From Catellatospora bangladeshensis (lineage in GTDB: Bacteria; Actinomycetota; Actinomycetes; Mycobacteriales; Micromonosporaceae): a DNA stretch of 64,000 nucleotides. This document shows positions 63,611-64,000 of the stretch, one piece after another. The position numbers and the translations under genes are program-made. The notes beneath the pieces are model-generated. The model was not told the origin of the DNA, did not search any database, and saw nothing but the letters and a program-made list of their open reading frames with translations. The number at the start of each line of letters is the position of its first letter. The stretch's first letter is position 1. The stretch spans positions 1 through 64,000 of the forward strand of contig NZ_BONF01000034.1 in NCBI RefSeq assembly GCF_016862575.1, in the 5' to 3' direction.

Positions 63611-64000
63611 TCAGTGCCCCTGTTCGGTTCCGGGCCAGTAGCCGTTGTGCCGGTACACCTCGTACTTGTTCAGCCAGATCGCGGCCTTGGCCACCGCCAC
63701 CGCCACCGAGTAGATGGGCCGCCACTGGTCGGGCCGCATGATGCACATGTTGCCCTCGACGTAGGCGTGCGGGCAGCTCTCGATCGCCCAGCCGTTCGGG
63801 AAGATCTTGGGCAGCCGGTGGGGGTAGTCCGACGGCAGCGCGACGTAGATCGCGTACTGCCGCCGCAGGTTCGTGGTGAGCTTGCCGTGCACCTGATAGG
63901 TGTTGCCGGACGCGGCCCACCGGAACTGCGGGAACGCGTTCGCGAGCCGGGCCTGCTCGACCGCCCACCGGTTCCTGCCCCGCAGGTCCTCGCCCAGGAT
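63611..64000 (-). CDS. E2-like (UBC fold) conjugating protein, 5' end outside window
   Basis: About 129 residues are visible and the frame continues through the window end, so the N-terminus is missing. The visible part shows the E2 pattern: FPQFRWAASGNTYQVHG, YAIYVALPSDYPHRLPKIFP (the E2 YPxxxP strand) and then SCPHAYVEGNMCIMRPDQW, where the Cys after EGNM lies at the E2 active-site position, followed by the helix VAVAVAKAAIWLNKYEVY. The C-terminus WPGTEQGH is family-like. It is the most upstream visible gene of an E2-E1-JAMM operon; a ubiquitin-like protein gene is expected upstream. Confidence 0.85.
   Translation of the reverse strand: MLGEDLRGRNRWAVEQARLANAFPQFRWAASGNTYQVHGKLTTNLRRQYAIYVALPSDYPHRLPKIFPNGWAIESCPHAYVEGNMCIMRPDQWRPIYSVAVAVAKAAIWLNKYEVYRHNGYWPGTEQGH

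Noticed and set aside
61767-64000. Type II CBASS operon
   Set aside because: E1 and E2 are separate proteins and no cyclic oligonucleotide synthase or effector is visible downstream; the upstream side is outside the window, so the label is not supported.

Overview
The window is very GC-rich, densely coding DNA with strong G/C third-codon bias, many GTG/TTG starts, ATGA/GTGA overlaps and few tRNA-like or insertion-sequence features. The gene content (AfsR/SARP regulator, DUF4235, DUF4383, CsbD, MMPL, ROK and TetR/MarR regulators, a GH3 glucosidase, a giant single-chain acyl-CoA carboxylase) points to a filamentous actinomycete chromosome. The family Micromonosporaceae is my best guess, from overall style rather than from a marker gene. 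I see no rRNA, tRNA, CRISPR array, transposase or prophage.

Layout. 0-5 kb: universal stress protein, a TetR/methyltransferase divergent pair with twin operators, NhaA antiporter, a small membrane protein and a DUF4326 protein. 5-13.6 kb: a sulfur-acquisition locus made of a taurine/sulfonate-type ABC importer, a secreted propeller protein, an Rrf2 regulator and a complete sulfate ABC importer (sbp-cysT-cysW-cysA). A shared 26-bp motif occurs upstream of each unit and is a candidate Rrf2 operator. 14-19 kb: a frameshifted Cys-rich ORF, MarR/epoxide hydrolase pair, a beta-lactamase-fold lipoprotein without its catalytic Ser and Lys, and a HEAT-like DNA alkylation repair protein. 19-28 kb: an envelope/stress set (AI-2E permease, YihY, MMPL, DUF4235, CsbD, DUF4383) with, in the middle, a small acidic tandem-repeat peptide translationally coupled to a JmjC-type cupin oxygenase.

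28-38 kb: AfsR-type regulator, GNAT, sugar dehydrogenase-like propeller with FN3 domains, TetR/GH3 glucosidase pair, small hypotheticals, an orphan Zur-like box and an SDR. 38.5-44 kb: a 1814-residue carboxylase carrying biotin carboxylase, BCCP and carboxyltransferase on one chain. 44-47 kb: a two-gene DUF4132 unit. 47-58.6 kb: a coherent catabolic-looking locus (ROK kinase-like, argininosuccinate lyase-like, creatininase-like, one-chain double permease, ATPase, binding protein, ROK repressor) divergent from a large secreted PIG-L deacetylase; two matching palindromes in the divergent gap are candidate ROK operators. 58.7-61.6 kb: a HhH/RusA-like two-domain protein, epimerase, small hypothetical and VOC protein.

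61.7-64 kb (right edge): a minus-strand operon encoding, in order of transcription, an E2-like (UBC fold) protein cut by the window end, a ThiF/E1-like protein and a JAMM/JAB isopeptidase: a bacterial ubiquitin-like conjugation module. The ubiquitin-like partner, if present, should lie just outside the window. The most promising less-described systems are this module, the acidic repeat peptide with its JmjC enzyme, and the PIG-L/creatininase/lyase locus.
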